Notes under the pieces: model-generated
Told to the model about the DNA's origin: nothing
Databases searched by the model: none
Seen by the model: only the letters and a program-made list of their open reading frames with translations
From: an uncultured Lachnospiraceae bacterium
GTDB taxonomy: Bacteria > Bacillota > Clostridia > Lachnospirales > Lachnospiraceae
DNA: 49,390 nucleotides
Assembly (NCBI GenBank): GCA_946554445.1
Contig: CAMNSD010000032.1
Location: forward strand, 1 to 49,390
Direction of reading: 5' to 3'
Made by a program: the position numbers and the translations under genes
Shown here: positions 33,842 to 43,335 of the stretch, one piece after another
Layout: each line of letters opens with the position of its first letter
How positions within the stretch are numbered: position 1 is the stretch's first letter

Positions 33842-34520
33842 TGACTCTCTCCCATTCCTCCACGGTATCTATCTCCACAATCTGTCCTTCTGAAACCTCC
33901 TCCACCGTAAGCTGCAGCCAGTCCAGGTTCCTGTCTACCACTTCATCCCAGAACAGATTCCCGTTCTCCTCTTTTTCATAGGCCTTGACAATCTCTTCCT
34001 GCAAAATACGGGCGTCCTTCTGCTGAAAATAGGAAACACCCACCATGTTGTAAACATCGGTCCCGCCCTTGCCTACCCGCGAAATCCGGCCGTCCTTCTG
34101 TTCAAATACCCAGTCATCGGAAAATCCCTGCACCATCTTTCCATAATAACAGGAATTTTTTAAATCTTTGCGGAAAATAGACGCGTCCGCCACATACAGA
34201 TCCGACTCGCAGATAAAGCAGTCCGCTGTGCCCAGGACATCCTTTGCCGCATAGATAGAAGAAATATTATTCTTCGTCTGATAATCCGGATTCTGCAGGA
34301 TATGCACCTGTGGATACTTATCACACAGCGGCTTAAACTGCTCCCCCAGATATCCTGTTACAATATAGATTTCTTCCACCGGCCGTCCCAGCAGTCCCTC
34401 TATGACCGTTTCTATCATGGGCTTTCCATGAACCTTGATCAAAGGCTTGGGCGTATGTTCCGTCAGGGGACGCATACGGCTGCCAAGTCCCGCCGCCATC
34501 AGAATCGCTATCTCTCTCAC
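33828..34520 (-). CDS. pntC: LicC/PntC-like CTP:phosphonate cytidylyltransferase
   Basis: 230 aa. A nucleotidyltransferase fold with AILMAAGLGSRMRPLTEHTPKPLI at the N-terminus, the NTP-binding loop and Lys, and later CFICESDLYV and DVYNMVGVSYF. Related LicC proteins activate phosphocholine; PntC proteins form CMP-2-aminoethylphosphonate. The AEP biosynthesis genes on both sides make AEP the likely substrate. GTG 34520 has AAGGAG about 8 bases upstream. Overlaps ppd. It is the first of two candidate cytidylyltransferases in this operon. Confidence 0.85.
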   Translation of the reverse strand: MREIAILMAAGLGSRMRPLTEHTPKPLIKVHGKPMIETVIEGLLGRPVEEIYIVTGYLGEQFKPLCDKYPQVHILQNPDYQTKNNISSIYAAKDVLGTADCFICESDLYVADASIFRKDLKNSCYYGKMVQGFSDDWVFEQKDGRISRVGKGGTDVYNMVGVSYFQQKDARILQEEIVKAYEKEENGNLFWDEVVDRNLDWLQLTVEEVSEGQIVEIDTVEEWERVNESI

Positions 34521-34546
34521 CGATTTCTCTCCTTCAATATCTCGTC

Positions 34547-35842
34547 CTATATCTCGTCTATCAAACGTATAATATCCTTAAAAGGCATCAGCCTGGAATC
34601 CACCTCCAGCGCTCTGTGGTTCTTTAAAATCTCCACCGCTGTCCCCTGCATTGCCGGGAAGGCGCTCCTTGTCAGCTGATTGGCATAAATCACAATATTG
34701 ACACCTGCCGCTGCCAGTTCCTCCTCTGTAATGCTGTTAAAAGATGTGGGTACTACCACGATTGGCGTTTCGGTATCTTCCTGACGGAACTTATGACAAA
34801 ACTCCAGAATCTCATCGGGAGATTTCTTACGCGAATGTATCATGATGCCATCCGCCCCGGCTTCCACATAGGCGCGGGCACGATTCAATGCATCCTCCAT
34901 GCCCCGTTCCAGAATCAGGCTCTCAATCCTGGCAATGATCATAAACTCTTCTGTCCGCAGCGCCTTCTTACCCGCCTTTATTTTTTCACAAAAATTCTCT
35001 ATGCTGTCCTGTGTCTGTTCCACTTCCGTGCCAAACAGGGAATTCTTCTTAAGACCGGTCTTATCCTCGATGATCACGGCCGAGACACCCATTCGTTCCA
35101 GAGTTCTCACATTATACACGAAATGCTCCACCAGACCGCCTGTATCTCCATCCAGGATGATCGGCTTCGTGGTCACGTCCATCACATCGTCGATGGTGCG
35201 GATTCTGGACGACATGTCTACCAGTTCGATATCCGGCTTACCCTTAGCCGTAGAATCACAGAGGGAAGAAATCCACATGGCGTCAAACTGGTCCAGCTTC
35301 CCGTTACTTTCCACCACCGTCTTCTCAGCGATCAGCCCGGTCAGTCCGGAATGTACTTCCAGTGTCTTGACGATGGGCCGCATGGCAATTAACTGACGCA
35401 GTCTCTTTCTCCGGAACTCCGGCATGGCCAGCTTTTCTTTCATCTGATCGTCTATGCGCTTTACATTTTCATTATAAGTATAGGGAATTTCCACAAGTTC
35501 CCCGCCATATTTCTGAAGATTCGCAATCACGTTCTCACGGATGACCGCCTCCGGGCCTTCTGACCAGTTATCTCCATGCACCACATAATCCGGCCGCAAT
35601 TCTTCCACCACCTGATCATACATGATATCCTGCTGTACCATCACCTCTTTGACAAGTCCCGTCTCCCTCACGATCTCCATGCGCTTTTCCAGCGATATTG
35701 TGGGAAACCGATTAAACCCCACCATAGCTGCATCGGACAACACCCCCACATAGACCTCGCCATACTCGTTGGCTCTTTTTAAAATATTTAAATGTCCCTC
35801 ATGTATCACATCCGTGCAGAAACATGTATACACTTTCTTCAT
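34547..35842 (-). CDS. aepX: Phosphoenolpyruvate mutase fused to N-terminal cytidylyltransferase-like domain
   Basis: 431 aa. An N-terminal cytidylyltransferase-like domain (about 1-135) has the HxGH signature at 14-17 (DVIHEGHLNILKRA) and VHGDNWSEGP. The C-terminal domain (about 145-431) is a PEP mutase of the isocitrate-lyase superfamily with the diagnostic EDKTGLKKNS at 259-268, DGDTGG at 231-236 and MIHSRKKSPDEI. The mutase makes phosphonopyruvate from PEP, the committed step to C-P compounds. The fused domain could activate a phosphonate with CTP. A good RBS (AAGG) precedes the ATG. Confidence 0.93.
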   Translation of the reverse strand: MKKVYTCFCTDVIHEGHLNILKRANEYGEVYVGVLSDAAMVGFNRFPTISLEKRMEIVRETGLVKEVMVQQDIMYDQVVEELRPDYVVHGDNWSEGPEAVIRENVIANLQKYGGELVEIPYTYNENVKRIDDQMKEKLAMPEFRRKRLRQLIAMRPIVKTLEVHSGLTGLIAEKTVVESNGKLDQFDAMWISSLCDSTAKGKPDIELVDMSSRIRTIDDVMDVTTKPIILDGDTGGLVEHFVYNVRTLERMGVSAVIIEDKTGLKKNSLFGTEVEQTQDSIENFCEKIKAGKKALRTEEFMIIARIESLILERGMEDALNRARAYVEAGADGIMIHSRKKSPDEILEFCHKFRQEDTETPIVVVPTSFNSITEEELAAAGVNIVIYANQLTRSAFPAMQGTAVEILKNHRALEVDSRLMPFKDIIRLIDEI

Positions 35843-35884
35843 AACAATACCTTCCCTTCTCCTATTACCTGGCGCCTTATCCGT

Positions 35885-37012
35885 TTAATCCTGATAGATA
35901 ACAGGTGTTGCAACGCCACATGCCTTTAATGCCTCCCGGAACACTACCCAGAACGCCTCGATATCTTCCTGATCAATGGCACCCAGCGCACAAAGTCTGA
36001 ACATTCCCATCTTCTCTACTTTACCAGGATAAATGGTAAACCCTCTCTCATAACAGTAGTCATGCACTTTCTCAAAATCCCAATGGCTGTCATCAGGATA
36101 CAAGGCCGCCGCCACCAATCCAGACTCCTGCCCTTCCGGTATATAAGTTCTAAAGCCCAATTCTGAAAGGCCGCGTTTAATAGCTCCAAAGATCCGGCAG
36201 TGTCTCGCCCACTTATTCTCTTCGCCTTCCGCAAAATACTCCTGCAATGCCTGTCTGACCGAATAGATTACCTGCACAGGCGGCGTAAAGTGCATCTCCC
36301 CATGTTCTTTCGCATACGCATACTGCATATACAGATTACAATAATAAGAACGCCTCGGATACGCAGCGGACGCCTCTATCATAGACTTTCTGCCGACGAT
36401 GAATGATAATCCCGTCATTGCCATAATACCTTTCTGGGCCGAAGCCATACAGAAATCCAACTCATCCGCTTCCATGTCAATCGGCCTCATGGCATAGGTG
36501 GAAGTAGTGTCTACCACAAACATGCCGTGATAGCGATGTACCAGCGCCCCAATCTCCCGAATCGGATTTAACAATCCTGTACCCGTCTCATGATGGGTGG
36601 TATAGACCAGCGCAATATCCGGATTCTCCTGTAACGTCTTCTCTATCACTGACAGATCTGGCTGTCTGTTTAATGGCAGTTTCAGATTGATATAAGGCAA
36701 GCCGTAGTACTCACAGATTTCCGCTCCCCGGCTGCTGTAGGCGCCGTTGTTGATGATCAGAATCTTCTTTCCTTCTGGAAGCAGGGAATTCAGACAGATA
36801 TCCATATTGATCGTACCGGAACCGCAAAACAAAACTGCCGTAAACTCCTGAGGATCTGCATGAACAATCTTTAAAAGTCCTTCTTCAATCTCCCGCATAA
36901 TAGAGACAAACTCCTTCTCCCGCGGACAGATATCAGGAACCACCTGTGCCATCTTCACCGTGTCGGTTGTTGTCGCCGGCCCCGGATTTAACAATACATT
37001 TCTCTTTACCAT
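35885..37012 (-). CDS. phnW: 2-aminoethylphosphonate:pyruvate transaminase-like
   Basis: A fold-type I PLP enzyme of 375 aa. It reads LLNPGPATTT at the N-terminus, FCGSGTINMD, VVDTTSTYAM, and the Schiff-base Lys194 in MASAQKGIMAMTGLSF. In this context it would make 2-aminoethylphosphonate from phosphonoacetaldehyde, completing the route begun by PEP mutase and the decarboxylase. The same family also works in the degradative direction, but degradation genes (phnX and so on) are absent. Strong RBS (AGGGGG). It starts 12 bases after the fusion-protein stop. Confidence 0.88.
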   Translation of the reverse strand: MVKRNVLLNPGPATTTDTVKMAQVVPDICPREKEFVSIMREIEEGLLKIVHADPQEFTAVLFCGSGTINMDICLNSLLPEGKKILIINNGAYSSRGAEICEYYGLPYINLKLPLNRQPDLSVIEKTLQENPDIALVYTTHHETGTGLLNPIREIGALVHRYHGMFVVDTTSTYAMRPIDMEADELDFCMASAQKGIMAMTGLSFIVGRKSMIEASAAYPRRSYYCNLYMQYAYAKEHGEMHFTPPVQVIYSVRQALQEYFAEGEENKWARHCRIFGAIKRGLSELGFRTYIPEGQESGLVAAALYPDDSHWDFEKVHDYCYERGFTIYPGKVEKMGMFRLCALGAIDQEDIEAFWVVFREALKACGVATPVIYQD

Positions 37013-37024
37013 CTGTTTATCCCC

Positions 37025-38899
37025 CTATTTCCCGGAACGTTCCACTAGTTTTTCAATCATATATTTCGCGCCCACTTTGCCGCTTTCGCCATTATTGTAT
37101 ATATACTCTTCCTTCAACTTACGCAGCGAATCCTTGGAGAACTGTTCGTCAAACAGCAGTTTATCCACAGAATCCTTAATCTCACCCTCCACATTCTCTG
37201 GCTTAATGGAAATACCTATCCGGCTGCGCAGTTCAATATCAATCGGCACCGTTGTAAGTTCCTGATAGTCTGGATTTGTAACCTTCATGGGCGTATCAAT
37301 GAACAACACCGGCTTTAAAGTAGAGAAAGAATACTCAAAAGCGATACTGGACCAGTCTGTGACCAGCAGATCCGCTGTATATACAGTCTTATTGGAAGAG
37401 AAATCCTTCTGAAACAAAACGTCATGTTCTTTATATTTCTCTGCCAAGGCATCTATTCTTCCCTCATAATGACGGACATACTGTGGATGAGGACGCACGA
37501 TAATATGATAGGGCGTCTTGACCAACTGATCTAACATTCCCTCGATACAGGAATCCAGGATATTATCTTTCTGCCAGGAGGGTGCGATCAGCACCGTCTT
37601 CTCTTGCTGTTCCCCGACACTGTCTCCCTTTGTCATCTCCGCATAGGACTTGGTCATATTGTCTATGACACTGGAACCCCACTCCACCAGATTCTTCGCC
37701 GGCAGTCCAAACTTCTCTTCCCGCTCAGCAATCTCACTCTTATTCTTAGGTCCCGAAGTAAAGATCGTGTCATAATGATCCAGCGCATCCTTATGGAATG
37801 TCAGATTGGAACTATTGACATCATGGGGTACATAGATATACTCGATATCCTTCTGGATATAAGAACGCTTCAACTGAAAATTCTCCAGATCCGGCGTGGT
37901 CATGACCATGATATCCGTCTCCATCTTCATCATCAGCACGATCATCCTGTGTTCCCCGATATAATACGGTTTAAACTGATCGCTCTCCATCCCGAACACT
38001 TCGTCCTCCGGATCGCTGGTAATATAATGGATGACGATATTTGTTCTTCTGATGATTTCTTCTATAATATCCTTATAATATTTATAAAAGCCGTTCTTCT
38101 CTGAATAAAAGACTATTTTTTTATCAGGCATCTTTAAGAATTTCTTATAATCCGCCTTCTCTTTGTCGCGATAGGGGCTCTTCCTGTCTTCCTTCTGTTT
38201 GGAAGTCATGAAAGCTTTGGCCTGTCTCAACTCCTCTTTACTCTTTTCCAGGGCCTCATAGTCTATATAGTCCTTAGGGTTGATCCAGATATTCAAAAGA
38301 ACCAGCTGCACAATTGACAATATATTGCTGCAGCTCCAGTAAAACCCCACGCCGATAGATACAAAAAATCCCAGATACAAGGATAAGGCCACAGAAAAAA
38401 TCATGGTGCCATACTTATTCAAGGCGCCCTGCTCAGACTGCAATACATTTATCTTATTCTGCACATAACACATGAAAAAAGCGGATAACGCTGCCAGAAG
38501 AGGAATCAACAAAGTAACTCCTCCCGTCTTGACAGGAATATCCGTCAGGCTTGTCCCCCGTTTGACAGCCTCCACTACGCCCATCAACAATGCCAGCTGG
38601 ACGAACAGCGGAATCAGATCCGCAAAGGGACTGTATTTTTCTCTCTTAAATAACTTATACTGCTCCTCAGAAATCGCTTCCTGATTGCCCATATAGGTGG
38701 CGCTGATATGATTCATCTCCGGCTGCATCCGCACCGTCTTGATGGAATTCTTCTGCACCCAGACCGACAAAGGAAGCAGTATCACCTTTGTCAAAAAGGT
38801 AAAAATCAAGATTGCCATCCAATAATTATGACAGAATCCATAACATAAATTGATCAACCAGACCAAAACGCCTACCACTGCATCTATTACTGTACCCAT
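37025..38899 (-). CDS. YidC/Oxa1 insertase domain fused to TagB/TagF-type transferase
   Basis: 624 aa. N-terminal half (about 1-210) is a YidC/Oxa1-like membrane domain: five helices (about 27-46, 94-112, 127-147, 165-186, 191-206) with FTFLTKVILLPLSVW; the groove Arg common in YidC appears as Lys38. A charged linker (210-255) joins a cytoplasmic CDP-glycerol glycerophosphotransferase-type domain (about 258-620) with VRPHPQYVRHYEG at 468 and TADLLVTDWSSIAFEYSF at 508. The usual HGTPxK motif is replaced by VPHDVNSSN near 358-366, so the donor may differ. It starts ten bases after the 85-aa gene and ends 12 bases before phnW. I infer it may transfer AEP or a polyol phosphate to a membrane-linked glycan. 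The start has GAGGCGGTT upstream. Confidence 0.88.
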   Translation of the reverse strand: MGTVIDAVVGVLVWLINLCYGFCHNYWMAILIFTFLTKVILLPLSVWVQKNSIKTVRMQPEMNHISATYMGNQEAISEEQYKLFKREKYSPFADLIPLFVQLALLMGVVEAVKRGTSLTDIPVKTGGVTLLIPLLAALSAFFMCYVQNKINVLQSEQGALNKYGTMIFSVALSLYLGFFVSIGVGFYWSCSNILSIVQLVLLNIWINPKDYIDYEALEKSKEELRQAKAFMTSKQKEDRKSPYRDKEKADYKKFLKMPDKKIVFYSEKNGFYKYYKDIIEEIIRRTNIVIHYITSDPEDEVFGMESDQFKPYYIGEHRMIVLMMKMETDIMVMTTPDLENFQLKRSYIQKDIEYIYVPHDVNSSNLTFHKDALDHYDTIFTSGPKNKSEIAEREEKFGLPAKNLVEWGSSVIDNMTKSYAEMTKGDSVGEQQEKTVLIAPSWQKDNILDSCIEGMLDQLVKTPYHIIVRPHPQYVRHYEGRIDALAEKYKEHDVLFQKDFSSNKTVYTADLLVTDWSSIAFEYSFSTLKPVLFIDTPMKVTNPDYQELTTVPIDIELRSRIGISIKPENVEGEIKDSVDKLLFDEQFSKDSLRKLKEEYIYNNGESGKVGAKYMIEKLVERSGK

Positions 38900-38908
38900 A
38901 ACCGCCTC

Positions 38909-39166
38909 TTATTCGTCTACGTCCTTAAACTCAATCGCACTTTTCTCTGTCTCACCGTCTTTTTTGTTCTTCTTGAAAAAGGCAAAAATCTTATGCCTGA
39001 AAATCGTAAGCACCGCGCCCAGAGCAATCAGGACACCCGCAACAGCCTGAATGATATAAGTAACTGCAGACGGATCAATATAAGCATGTACAGGCAGTGT
39101 AAAAAGATACCAGCCGCACATAAAGAAATATGAAAATTTCGCCATCTGTGATAATAATTTTTTCAT
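38909..39166 (-). CDS. Small membrane protein in AEP operon
   Basis: 85 aa. A first hydrophobic helix (about 8-28, possibly a signal anchor ending in VHAYIDPSA), a second helix (about 36-58; YIIQAVAGVLIALGAVLTIF) and a basic then acidic tail (RHKIFAFFKKNKKD). No named family. Similar small proteins beginning AYIDPS lie in glycan gene clusters, but I cannot name a function. RBS AAGGAGG. Co-transcribed with the fusion protein. Confidence 0.7.
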   Translation of the reverse strand: MKKLLSQMAKFSYFFMCGWYLFTLPVHAYIDPSAVTYIIQAVAGVLIALGAVLTIFRHKIFAFFKKNKKDGETEKSAIEFKDVDE

Positions 39167-39303
39167 GATAGTTTGTCCTCCTTTAATATAAGCCCCGCCG
39201 CAGACAGCGAAGCAAAATCAATGCATTATATTATACTCCAGTTATCCCACCACTTCAAGTAATGACTTCATATTTATATTTATTTATTTCATATTTATAT
39301 ATA

Positions 39304-41463
39304 TTATTTGTTATCTAAACACATGGACTCAAAGCTTATGGACAATACCCGCGTATCATCATTTCCCCTGTCAAGTTGATTTGGCGTCACGGCATTCGGA
39401 AATACAAAACGGAGTATTAGTGTTCCGTCTTCAATTCTATCGCCTGGTATAATAACTGTATTGTCTTTATATATATTTTCTTCTTTACAAACTACTGTAT
39501 CAACTTTACTTCCATTTGCATAAATACGCATGGTCTGTCTGTCATTATATACTCCGGAATAAGTATAATGAAATACCAGATCGTCAGTTCCTGCCTCTTG
39601 CATGTTAAAGCAAATGCTCAATTCGTTGCTTGCAGTTGCCCCCCCCCCTATATTTTTGTACATACGATACTCTATTTGATTCGCATAAACATTATCCGAT
39701 GTATAATCAATCTTTTCTCCCAATACATAATCAATACTGTTAATGTGATATGGATCCCATATCTTATACTGCGTTACATCTTCTGCATCTACCGGAACAA
39801 TAAACCTGCATTCAACAGCTTTCTCCCATTCATCATCAATCCAATTCTTATCCCGAATCGGCGTATCTATCGTATGAAGTCTTTCCACATCACTGGATTC
39901 TGTAATATCATACACAGAAGGGCCATAAAATGAATAATCGTCCATAGCAGTTTGTGCCAATGTCGCCAAAACATTTCTATAATGTACCGGCGATGAATTA
40001 TACTGTATCTTAGAAGTCTCATAAGGTCGTTTAATCAAAAATGCCGCTGTAGCACCCGGGTTTCCTTCCTCAAAACGCCCATGATCACCCGCAATTATGA
40101 TAGTGCTGGAATCATATATCCCTGCCTCCTTCATATAATCGGTATACTGATAGATTCCTTTCATAACGCCTTGAAGCACCTGCTGTTCTGTCACCGCATT
40201 TTCCTCTACAGTCGGCTGGAGATTTTCATCCGTTACATATGGCAGATGTACACCATGAAGATGATATAATCGGAAAGCTTTTTCATGTTCCGCTTGAAGA
40301 TTCCCAGCTGATTCCAAATCTGCATAAAACTGACTATTTCCTATGCTATAATTATCTTCGTTAGTCAAAATAGTTTCTGTCAAATCATCTGTAGTCAACC
40401 AGAAATACTCCTTTAGCCCTTGCGGCGCTAAATATAAATTTACCAGCTTATATAATTGCCCGGTAAAACCAAAGAAGTCTCCAATACGTTTATCAGACGG
40501 TAGACAATTATCTATGATTTTATCCGAGATTCCAGGAACTGAGATACTGGTATAAAACCGCACATCATAATTCTCCTTGTGCAGATCGTCATATAATCGG
40601 ACATCCTCCCACAGTTCCCTGCCCCATTCATCTTCGGACTGCAGGGGATCATACTCAGCTCCTGTCATAAACACCGCTAATCCTCTAGAAGTCGGTGATC
40701 CTCCCGACACCATATTATTAAAAAAGGTAAAACCATCTAAACGTCCTGCCGGGTACGCATCCGATATCAGGTACTCCTCCATCGCGGATGTCTGCAAAGA
40801 ATCTACAATAAATATTACAATATTCTCCTTTGCACCAACCGAAAACTCACCTTCCTTAGAAATTCCATAACTCACGGATTCCTGCCTGTTTGTCAATAAC
40901 AGCACAACAAGCGTTACTATCTGTATACTCGCGCACCAATAAGAAAGATATTTTATAACACGCTGCGGCTTTGATTTCAAACGGACAAGCAGTACAAACA
41001 CGGCAATGAGGAACAAAGGCCAGAGCAAATTACTGAAAACAGCCCGTTTATAATAACTAGACCAATCAATGGAAGTGCCGTCTAATGACGGAAATTTCGG
41101 ATTCAAAAAATTGCCCTGAACATACAAACCTAAAGCAATCACAAAAAGAACATAGCTAACATAAAATATATTTTTTTCATTGCCCACACACAAGGCGATA
41201 AAGAGCACAATACTGCAAATAGCAAACGATACCACCAAAATAACCGGCACAATACTGGTATAAGGAATGGAAAATTCAGATATATTTTCCAAAAACAACG
41301 CGCTAGGTGTAAAAACTGCATACGTTATTATCAAAAACACAGTAGAGGGAAGCAAACAAAACATAACCTGTTTTAACTCTGCGAAATCCATTTTACGGAT
41401 AAATCGATTAATTAAGATTCCTATCAATATAAGGAAAATATTGCAAGCAATAAAATATATCAT
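39304..41463 (-). CDS. Membrane-bound alkaline-phosphatase-superfamily protein (sulfatase/LtaS/EptA-like)
   Basis: 719 aa. About five membrane helices (to residue 195) lead to a large extracellular hydrolase/transferase domain (about 205-560). Metal and nucleophile sites: Asp221 (IFIVDSLQTS), a Ser/Thr-Arg motif GGSPTSRG at 254-261 in place of the sulfatase CxPSR, YHLHGVHLPY and IIIAGDHGRFEEG. Such enzymes move phosphoglycerol or phosphoethanolamine between lipids and glycans. A C-terminal region (about 575-719) looks like an added Ig-like or lectin-like domain. A run of ten G in the gene at codons 606-609 may make it phase-variable. It is the first gene of the AEP operon; proS lies just upstream. 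Confidence 0.8.
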   Translation of the reverse strand: MIYFIACNIFLILIGILINRFIRKMDFAELKQVMFCLLPSTVFLIITYAVFTPSALFLENISEFSIPYTSIVPVILVVSFAICSIVLFIALCVGNEKNIFYVSYVLFVIALGLYVQGNFLNPKFPSLDGTSIDWSSYYKRAVFSNLLWPLFLIAVFVLLVRLKSKPQRVIKYLSYWCASIQIVTLVVLLLTNRQESVSYGISKEGEFSVGAKENIVIFIVDSLQTSAMEEYLISDAYPAGRLDGFTFFNNMVSGGSPTSRGLAVFMTGAEYDPLQSEDEWGRELWEDVRLYDDLHKENYDVRFYTSISVPGISDKIIDNCLPSDKRIGDFFGFTGQLYKLVNLYLAPQGLKEYFWLTTDDLTETILTNEDNYSIGNSQFYADLESAGNLQAEHEKAFRLYHLHGVHLPYVTDENLQPTVEENAVTEQQVLQGVMKGIYQYTDYMKEAGIYDSSTIIIAGDHGRFEEGNPGATAAFLIKRPYETSKIQYNSSPVHYRNVLATLAQTAMDDYSFYGPSVYDITESSDVERLHTIDTPIRDKNWIDDEWEKAVECRFIVPVDAEDVTQYKIWDPYHINSIDYVLGEKIDYTSDNVYANQIEYRMYKNIGGGATASNELSICFNMQEAGTDDLVFHYTYSGVYNDRQTMRIYANGSKVDTVVCKEENIYKDNTVIIPGDRIEDGTLILRFVFPNAVTPNQLDRGNDDTRVLSISFESMCLDNK
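39639..39648 (-). repeat. G10 homopolymer inside coding sequence
   Basis: Ten consecutive C on the plus strand (G on the coding strand) encode Gly606 to Ala609 (ATA GGG GGG GGG GCA). The frame is open in this copy. Loss or gain of one base would remove the last ~110 residues. Such tracts are typical contingency loci subject to slipped-strand mispairing, but they are also a common sequencing-error site. Confidence 0.85.
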
Positions 41464-41518
41464 AGAGATGCTTCCCTTTCTGTTTCCTATCTTCTGTGTT
41501 TTTTATCCGTTTCCATCC

Positions 41519-42949
41519 TTAATACGCCCGTCCCCAATAGACCATCTTCTTGGCCGGTTTACCACAGCAGACGCAGACATCGCTGATATTTTCCTGTTCA
41601 AAAGGAATGCAGCGGCTGGTGACTGCCAATTCTTCTTTAATCTTCTCCTCACAGCCCTGCTCCCCGCACCACATGGCCTTCACAAAACCGGCTTCTTCGG
41701 TGAACAGTCTACGGAACTCCTCCATATCTTTGGCCACAAAAGTATGCTCTTCCCTGTGCGCCCTCGCACGTTCCAGCATTTCCTTCTGCATCTTGTCAAG
41801 GATCTCCCCTGCTTTTGCCTCAATCTCATCCAAAGAAACTTCTATCTTCTCCCGCGTATCACGTCGGCAGATCACACACTTGCCGGCTTCAATATCTTTA
41901 GGACCAATTTCCACACGGATCGGGATTCCGCGCATCTCCTGCTCGGAGAACTTCCAGCCGGGACTCTTGTCTGTGTCATCCACTTTTACCCGGAAGCCGC
42001 CCAGACGCTCTTTCAATTCATATGCTTTATCCAGTACGCCCTCTTTCTTCTGCTGGATTGGGATGATCATGATCTGGGTGGGTGCAATCTTAGGCGGCAG
42101 CACCAGGCCAGAATTATCGCCGTGTACCATAATAACCGCACCAATCAGACGGGTAGTCGTTCCCCAGGAAGTCTGGTGCACATATTTTAAGGTATTGTCC
42201 TTATCCGTAAACTGCACACCAAAAGCCTTGGCAAAACCATCCCCGAAGTTATGGCTCGTACCGGACTGCAGCGCCTTACCGTCATGCATGAGCGCCTCGA
42301 TCGCATATGTCGCCACGGCACCGGCAAATTTTTCTTTGTCCGTCTTGCGGCCCTTCACCACAGGAATCGCCAGCACCTCTTCACAGAAATCAGCATAGAG
42401 ATTCAACATCTGAAGCGTTCTCTCCTCCGCTTCCTGCGCCGTAGCATGAGCAGTATGCCCTTCCTGCCACAAGAACTCGCGGCTTCGCAGGAAAGGTCTG
42501 GTCTCCTTCTCCCAGCGCACCACCGAACACCACTGGTTACATACCTGGGGCAGATCCCGGTAAGATTGTATCGTATTTTTATAATAATCGCAAAACAGCG
42601 TTTCTGAAGTCGGTCTGACGCACAGTCTCTCCTGTAAAGGCTGCAGCCCGCCATGTGTCACCCACGCCACCTCCGGCGCAAATCCTTCCACATGGTCTTT
42701 CTCCTTATTCAGCAGGCTCTCCGGAATAAACATGGGCAGATATACATTCTCCACACCGGTCTCTTTAAACCGCTCATCCATCTGCTTCTGGATCAACTCC
42801 CAGATAGCATATCCCGCCGGGCGCAACACCATACATCCCTTAATGCTTGTGTAGTCCAAAAGTTCCGCCTTCTTCACCACATCCGTGTACCACTGCGCGA
42901 AATCATCCTCCATCGCCGTGATCGCTTCCACTAATTTTTTGTCCGCCAT
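41519..42949 (-). CDS. proS: Prolyl-tRNA synthetase (type 3)
   Basis: 476 aa, the shorter archaeal/eukaryote-like ProS found in many Clostridia. Class II motifs: [51 protein letters not shown], and the C-terminal zinc-like cluster [10 protein letters not shown] and [18 protein letters not shown] at the end. It charges tRNA-Pro. ATG 42949 was chosen because GAGGAG lies 7 bases upstream; an in-frame start nine codons earlier has none. A T-box leader is directly upstream. Confidence 0.96.
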   Translation of the reverse strand: MADKKLVEAITAMEDDFAQWYTDVVKKAELLDYTSIKGCMVLRPAGYAIWELIQKQMDERFKETGVENVYLPMFIPESLLNKEKDHVEGFAPEVAWVTHGGLQPLQERLCVRPTSETLFCDYYKNTIQSYRDLPQVCNQWCSVVRWEKETRPFLRSREFLWQEGHTAHATAQEAEERTLQMLNLYADFCEEVLAIPVVKGRKTDKEKFAGAVATYAIEALMHDGKALQSGTSHNFGDGFAKAFGVQFTDKDNTLKYVHQTSWGTTTRLIGAVIMVHGDNSGLVLPPKIAPTQIMIIPIQQKKEGVLDKAYELKERLGGFRVKVDDTDKSPGWKFSEQEMRGIPIRVEIGPKDIEAGKCVICRRDTREKIEVSLDEIEAKAGEILDKMQKEMLERARAHREEHTFVAKDMEEFRRLFTEEAGFVKAMWCGEQGCEEKIKEELAVTSRCIPFEQENISDVCVCCGKPAKKMVYWGRAY

Positions 42950-42982
42950 TTTTTCTCTCCTCTCTCCAAATGTCACAACATT

Positions 42983-43215
42983 AAAAAACGCCCAGATCTC
43001 ATCCTCCCCAAAGGGACCGAAATCTCGGCGGTGCCACCCTAATTAGCGCATCAGCGCTCTCTTCTCTTACCGTTATCGCCGGTGCTGCGCTGTGCTCCTC
43101 ACACAGGACTCCGAGGCCGGTTCCGGATAACTCCCGTAAGAATCTTCCACCACTGATTCTCTCTCTGTCACGTTCCCTATCCGTACTATTCTCTTCTTCG
43201 TCACGTCTGCCATAT
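42983..43215 (-). ncRNA. T-box leader of proS
   Basis: On the minus strand the T-box consensus AATTAGGGTGGCACCGCC lies at about 43044-43027. Stem I is suggested by GGATA pairing with TATCC near 43120-43190, with an ACCGG at 43117-43121 as a candidate proline specifier codon CCG. The terminator stem (about 42989-43030; CGCCGAGAT with ATCTGGGCG) ends in a run of six T (42988-42983). Uncharged tRNA-Pro would favour read-through into proS. The exact leader start (near 43215-43240) is estimated, and no other gene lies in 42950-43335. Confidence 0.9.
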
Positions 43216-43335
43216 GTCAGCACAGCTTGTCATGCTTCATGCTATGCCGTTTCTTGCGTCTTATTCTAAGTGCGGGAACGGAATTTGTCAACTGCTATTT
43301 ATATTAATTCACGCCTCTCGCCTTCCTGAACTACT

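Noticed and set aside
41267..42190. 307-aa plus-strand open frame
   Set aside because: It is antisense to the AlkP-superfamily and proS genes; no start signal or family.
42999..43223. 74-aa minus-strand open frame upstream of proS
   Set aside because: The same bases form the T-box leader, including the conserved T-box sequence and terminator; there is no RBS.
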